Assembly: GCA_030685235.1 (NCBI GenBank)
Contig: MU839107.1
Location: 310,001 to 374,000 of the forward strand
Direction: 5' to 3'
Length of the DNA: 64,000 nt
Source of the DNA: Copromyces sp. CBS 386.78
Taxonomy: Eukaryota; Ascomycota; Sordariomycetes; Sordariales; Sordariaceae
The position numbers and the translations under genes were made by a program. The notes below the pieces were generated by a model. The model saw only the letters and a program-made list of their open reading frames with translations, searched no databases and was not told the DNA's origin. Below, one piece after another: positions 60,201-64,000 of this stretch. Every line of letters begins with the position of its first letter. Positions within the stretch are counted from its first letter, which is position 1.

Positions 60201-61756
60201 TCATGAGGATGAGACATGCCCAAATAACAACATTACCTCATTTTTGTCTTGATTTTCTTTCCGGCACCGGCCGCCCGCTACAAGCTACCTACCTAGCTCA
60301 GGTCAAGGAAGCACCCAAGTGTGGACTGCCAGTGCCGCCGCGTCTAGCCTACCCTGTACCTAGCGAGCTGTTAGTGTAATGACGCTGTCTCTCGGTTGAT
60401 CTTTCACCGGGAACCGACCCTTTTCGATGTCTAGCCTCCAGCACGCGCAGTTCATCTCATCTCATCTCATCTTGATTTCTGAATCCATTGGATTCGGACT
60501 CGACCCGTCTCCAGTCACATCCAAAAGTCAGGACAATCAAGGACAATCATCACATTTTATCACAAACAACGGACATCAGCAACGGACAGCGGATGAACAC
60601 CCCAGATATGTAGACCATGGACAAGGGTTGAGAACTACACTGGGATGCGGCGTTCCTATTGGGTTTCGCAATGACAAATTGACCCTCTGTCTAGCTCTCT
60701 CTGGGGTTGAGGCTTGACGGCATTCAGCTTCAACAACAATCATGTCATGCACACAATCCTTCTTGTTTGCTTTTTGCTTGACAGTTATGACCTATACCAT
60801 TTCAGCTGTTAGAAAAGAAAAGAGAGAGTGCAGCTCATCATCTTGATTGAACGTTTTCTCACATATGCAAAAGAAACGCGAAGAAAACACCGTTTCTCCT
60901 TTTTTTCGGTCAACAAACTCATGATCGATAACGCTCGAGATGGCAATCGTTCAACATTGACCGACGTGGGCTGTAGTCATCAACTGACTGTATTCTCGGC
61001 ATAAACTAATCATACAAAGAAATTATCATCACCAGATGGCATTATTCGGATACACCAACCTGACTCTTTGCTCTCAACATGCTTGACAAACACCACCTCA
61101 CGAGACAGGGAGCGAAGCGAATCACTGGATGCAACAGCCGGGTGTTAGTGTCGTTGTAGTTTCGTCGATCCCAAGTGGAAATCCGGGGCGTTAGTTTGAC
61201 CTTGAGCGGACATTGGGCCGTATGATTCCCCTTCTGTCACTGTTTCTCTTGTCTGTTGTTCGCTTCAGACAAGTCAAAAAGTAAAGAGTCCTTTAGTTTA
61301 CTTTTCCTTTCATCAAACTCGGGCAAGAACACGGCAACAACAGTCTTGTCAGATATCCATCTCGATTCTCGAGGTTGGGACCCCACTGCCCTGGCGCGCA
61401 TACAGGGAATTAGCAACGGTCGGGCACCTTAATCTTGGGTGCCGGATGCAGCCCTGTCGATCTCTTTCCCGTTGACAACCTTGACAAGATATGTGTGGAC
61501 CAATATTTGTCCGTCATCCTTCGGTCTTGGAACACATCCTGCTTCTAACTTGTGCTACCAACTCCGAGCTACTACATGCCGGAAAGCAAAGAAAGAGGTA
61601 GCCAACTCATACAATCCCCCCCCCTCCTCCCATCGGAGTATCTTATTCCACTCCCTTTCCTCTCCGAGAGTGTTTTCAGAAACAACGACAACTCAGACAG
61701 ACAGACAGACCGACGTCTGGTCACATCAGAGAAGAAAAAAAGGACAGCACATAAAC
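57222..61756. other. Shared intergenic/promoter region between the PKS and SDR-like genes
   Basis: About 4.5 kb with no convincing gene. The largest open frame (59052-59579, minus, 175 aa) has no motif or codon bias. It holds homopolymer T runs (59758-59781), a (CATCT)n run near 60452-60470 and a CAGA run just before the SDR start. It contains the promoters of two divergently transcribed genes, but the distance is large for a simple bidirectional promoter. Confidence 0.5.
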
Positions 61757-64000
61757 ATGTCGTCCATCACTACTCCACTCTCCGCGCCTCCACGGCCGTC
61801 ATCATCCCGGAGCGTCGCCCCCAGCATCAGCGGCGACACCTTGTGCGACTATCCCATCACTACCGGCGGCAACATTAGTGCTTTTGGATCGAGGAATGGG
61901 AATTGGCCCGCGTTGCTACTGGGCGATCTTCAGTTCACCGCCGCGGAAACGAACTTGGTTGTGGATGCGCACCACAACTCCGCCTCCGCCAACGCCGGTG
62001 CCACTTCTTCGTCCAACAACACGCACATCGAGCGGGGCTACGGTGACCGGGACCGTGCTGACCGTATCAATGATTACTTCCGGTCCTTACCCTCCACCAA
62101 CACCAACACCCGCATCACTGGTAGCAACACCTCATCCAGTAACTCCGGCTCATACTCTTCCAACCCAGGCATCTCCGTCACCACCCGCACCAGATCCCAC
62201 ACCTCCTCCCGCTCCGCATCCACCGGCCGCTCCAGCACTAGCACTAACCGGCCTTACATGGTCGGCGGCAGCAGCTCCAGCTCCAACAACCAGGCCTCCT
62301 CCACCGGCAACAACCAAAGCCAGTACAACAGCAACCCCCGGGGACTTTCTCCCAACGGCATTGGCATCGGCCGCTACGGTCCCGGCACCGCCGCCCACAA
62401 CAACGTCGGTTCCTCCACCACCATCACCACCTGCACCTCTTCCTCCTCATCCACCTCTTCCTCCACCCACAAAGGTCACAAGCGACACCAAAGCATGGTG
62501 ACCCTCGAACAAATCCAGACCTCCAATGCGCACATCATGTCATCCCTTCCCTCGGGACTTGTAGCCGTCTTCGTGGGCGCCACAAGGGGCATCGGTGAAG
62601 CGACCCTAAAACAGTTTGTGCGGTACGCGGTGGCGCCGCGGGTGTATTTTGTGGGCAGAGACAGGAAGGACGGAGAACGGGTGGGCGCGGAACTGGCGAA
62701 TATTAACCCCGAGGGCGAGTATCATTACCGCAGCGCGGACGTGAGTCTGCTGGCGAACGTGGATGAGGTTTGCAGAGAGATTAAGTGTAAGGAGAGGGTG
62801 TTGAATTTGCTGTTTTTGAGTTGTGGGACGAGGATTACGGGACGAGGTATGTTTTGAATTTTTGATATTTATTCCTGGGAGACTTTTGGGAGAGATCTGG
62901 GGGGAAAGGGGGGAGATATAGGAAGGGAAGAGGATAGCGAGGGTTGAAGATGGAAGGGAGGGCTGAAGATGCGGTGGCGTCGTGCAGTGCAGGCTTTCGC
63001 GGTCTTCGCTGCGCAATGCTCCCGCCTTTTTTCATCCTTTCATATCATCTCATCAACCTTCTCAACCTGCTCATCCTCCTCCCTTTCTTCCTCATCCCCT
63101 CCTCTCTCCCACACCCCATCCTCTCTCCCACACCCCAACTTTCACCAAGGTGCACATGATGACTAACACCCTCTGACAGAAACCAAAGAATCCCTCTACT
63201 ACCCCTCCGCCGTAACCTTCTACGCCCGCATCCGCTTCATCGTCAACCTGCTCCCAGAACTCCAAAAATCCTCTTCCCTGCGACGTGTCGTCTCCGTCTA
63301 CAATGGCACCAAAGAAGGAGCCATCCACACGGGCGACTTCCAATGTCGGCATCTGGGGTTGCTCGATACGCGGGCCCATTCCTCCGCCATGATGACGCTC
63401 GCCTTCGAATCCTTGGCTCTCGAAGCACCCGACGTTTCCTTCGTTCACACCTTTCCCGGCCTGGTAAGGACGAAGCTGGGGCAGGATAGCAACAGTGCGG
63501 GTATCACGGTCCTCAGGGGCGTGTTCAAGGTCCTCGGACCGTTGGTGACAATTCCCGTGGCCGAGGCGGGCGAGAGGCAGTTGTTTATGGCTACTAGTGC
63601 GAGGTTTCCGGCTAGGGGGGGTAGGGATGTGGAGGAGACGGCGGGCGTTAGTCTTGGGTTAGGGTTGGGGGACAATAACAACAACAACAACCACCACCAC
63701 CACCACCACCACCACCATTTCTTCGGAAACCATACCAACAACCACCACCACCACCACCATTTCTTCGGAAACCATACCAACAACCACCACCACCACCACC
63801 ACTTCTTCGGAAACCATACCAACATCAACGGAAGCAACAGCAGACCATCAATCGAGATCCGCAACACCGATTCCGGCACCGTCCTTTCCGCCGTAAGCGG
63901 CCACAACAACAGCAACCACTCGGCGCGAAACTCACACTCGTCGCATTCAACGAGCCATTCATCGTCAATGAGCATGAGCCTGAAAGTAGCCAGGGGAACC
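61757..64000 (+). CDS. Short-chain dehydrogenase/reductase-like protein with a long Ser/Asn-rich N-terminus, partial at the window end
   Basis: Exon 1 is 61757-62846 and exon 2 runs from 63180 to the window edge with no stop (637 codons seen). The 333-nt intron has GTATGT and ACAG ends. The ATG at 61757 is preferred (context AAACATGTC); the frame stays open upstream to 61439 but reads as leader-like sequence. Residues 1 to about 255 are Ser/Thr/Asn/Gly-rich and look disordered. The Rossmann motif GATRGIG is at residues 274-280, then RVYFVGRDR (NADP-type basic residues), LNLLFLSCG, an FYARIRFIVNLLPEL helix and RRVVSVYNGTKEG. This matches the SDR-like oxidoreductases often found beside fungal reducing PKS genes. 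The usual catalytic Ser/Tyr/Lys set is not clear. The tail is His/Asn-rich with a 14-aa repeat. It may tailor the polyketide; this is inferred from position. Confidence 0.8.
63698..63823 (+). repeat. 42-bp coding minisatellite x 3 (NHHHHHHFFGNHTN)
   Basis: Three tandem 42-bp units, nearly identical, encode a 14-residue His-rich block in the C-terminal tail of the SDR-like protein, preceded by a further His run. Units end at 63739, 63781 and 63823. Confidence 0.9.

Overview
The window is nuclear DNA from a filamentous ascomycete, most likely a Neurospora/Sordaria-type Sordariomycete. The evidence is short spliceosomal introns with GTATGT/GTAAGT donors and CTAAC-like branch sites, large low-complexity fungal proteins, a dispersed 5S rRNA fragment of Neurospora type, and a long AT-rich block that carries the signature of repeat-induced point mutation (RIP): CpA/TpG almost absent, TpA abundant, CpG retained, and Gln codons turned into stops.

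Left part (1-25.8 kb). Three spliced genes lie on the + strand: a D-isomer-specific 2-hydroxyacid dehydrogenase (396-1756), an HST3/HST4-type sirtuin with a very long disordered tail (3336-7573), and a Zn2Cys6 transcription factor (22373-24633). Between the last two lies about 15 kb with few genes. It holds a 696-bp TA-flanked inverted-repeat element (8305-9000), a near-perfect 66-nt hairpin, a hAT-like MITE with a perfect 8-bp target duplication (10376-11249), a tRNA-Val(CAC) gene with an 89-nt intron (12247-12406, minus), and a mosaic of pseudogene fragments (class II aldolase, an RRM protein, 5S rRNA; about 15875-17220).

Middle part (25830-46357). This is a RIP-degraded island whose two ends match the two ends of the 696-bp element, so it reads as one 20.5-kb TA-flanked element. 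It carries a ruined minus-strand coiled-coil gene and a ruined plus-strand transposase-like gene. A complete 7.2-kb Ty3/gypsy retrotransposon (29157-36335, minus) is nested in the minus-strand gene. Removing it with one copy of its 5-bp target duplication restores a continuous reading frame. A third, divergent member of the TIR family lies just to the right (46670-47326).

Right part (47.3-64 kb). A complete three-exon highly reducing polyketide synthase (KS-AT-DH-cMeT-ER-KR-ACP, 2595 aa, minus) is followed, across a 4.5-kb intergenic region, by a divergent short-chain dehydrogenase/reductase-like gene that runs off the window. They look like the core and a possible tailoring enzyme of a secondary-metabolite cluster. 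The Zn2Cys6 factor and the sirtuin on the far side of the transposon island are possible regulators, but that link is inference only.

The rest is intergenic DNA rich in short AGGTA/TACCT palindromic motifs and microsatellites, in which no further convincing gene was seen. Exon boundaries were set by eye from splice signals and family motifs; no database search was possible.
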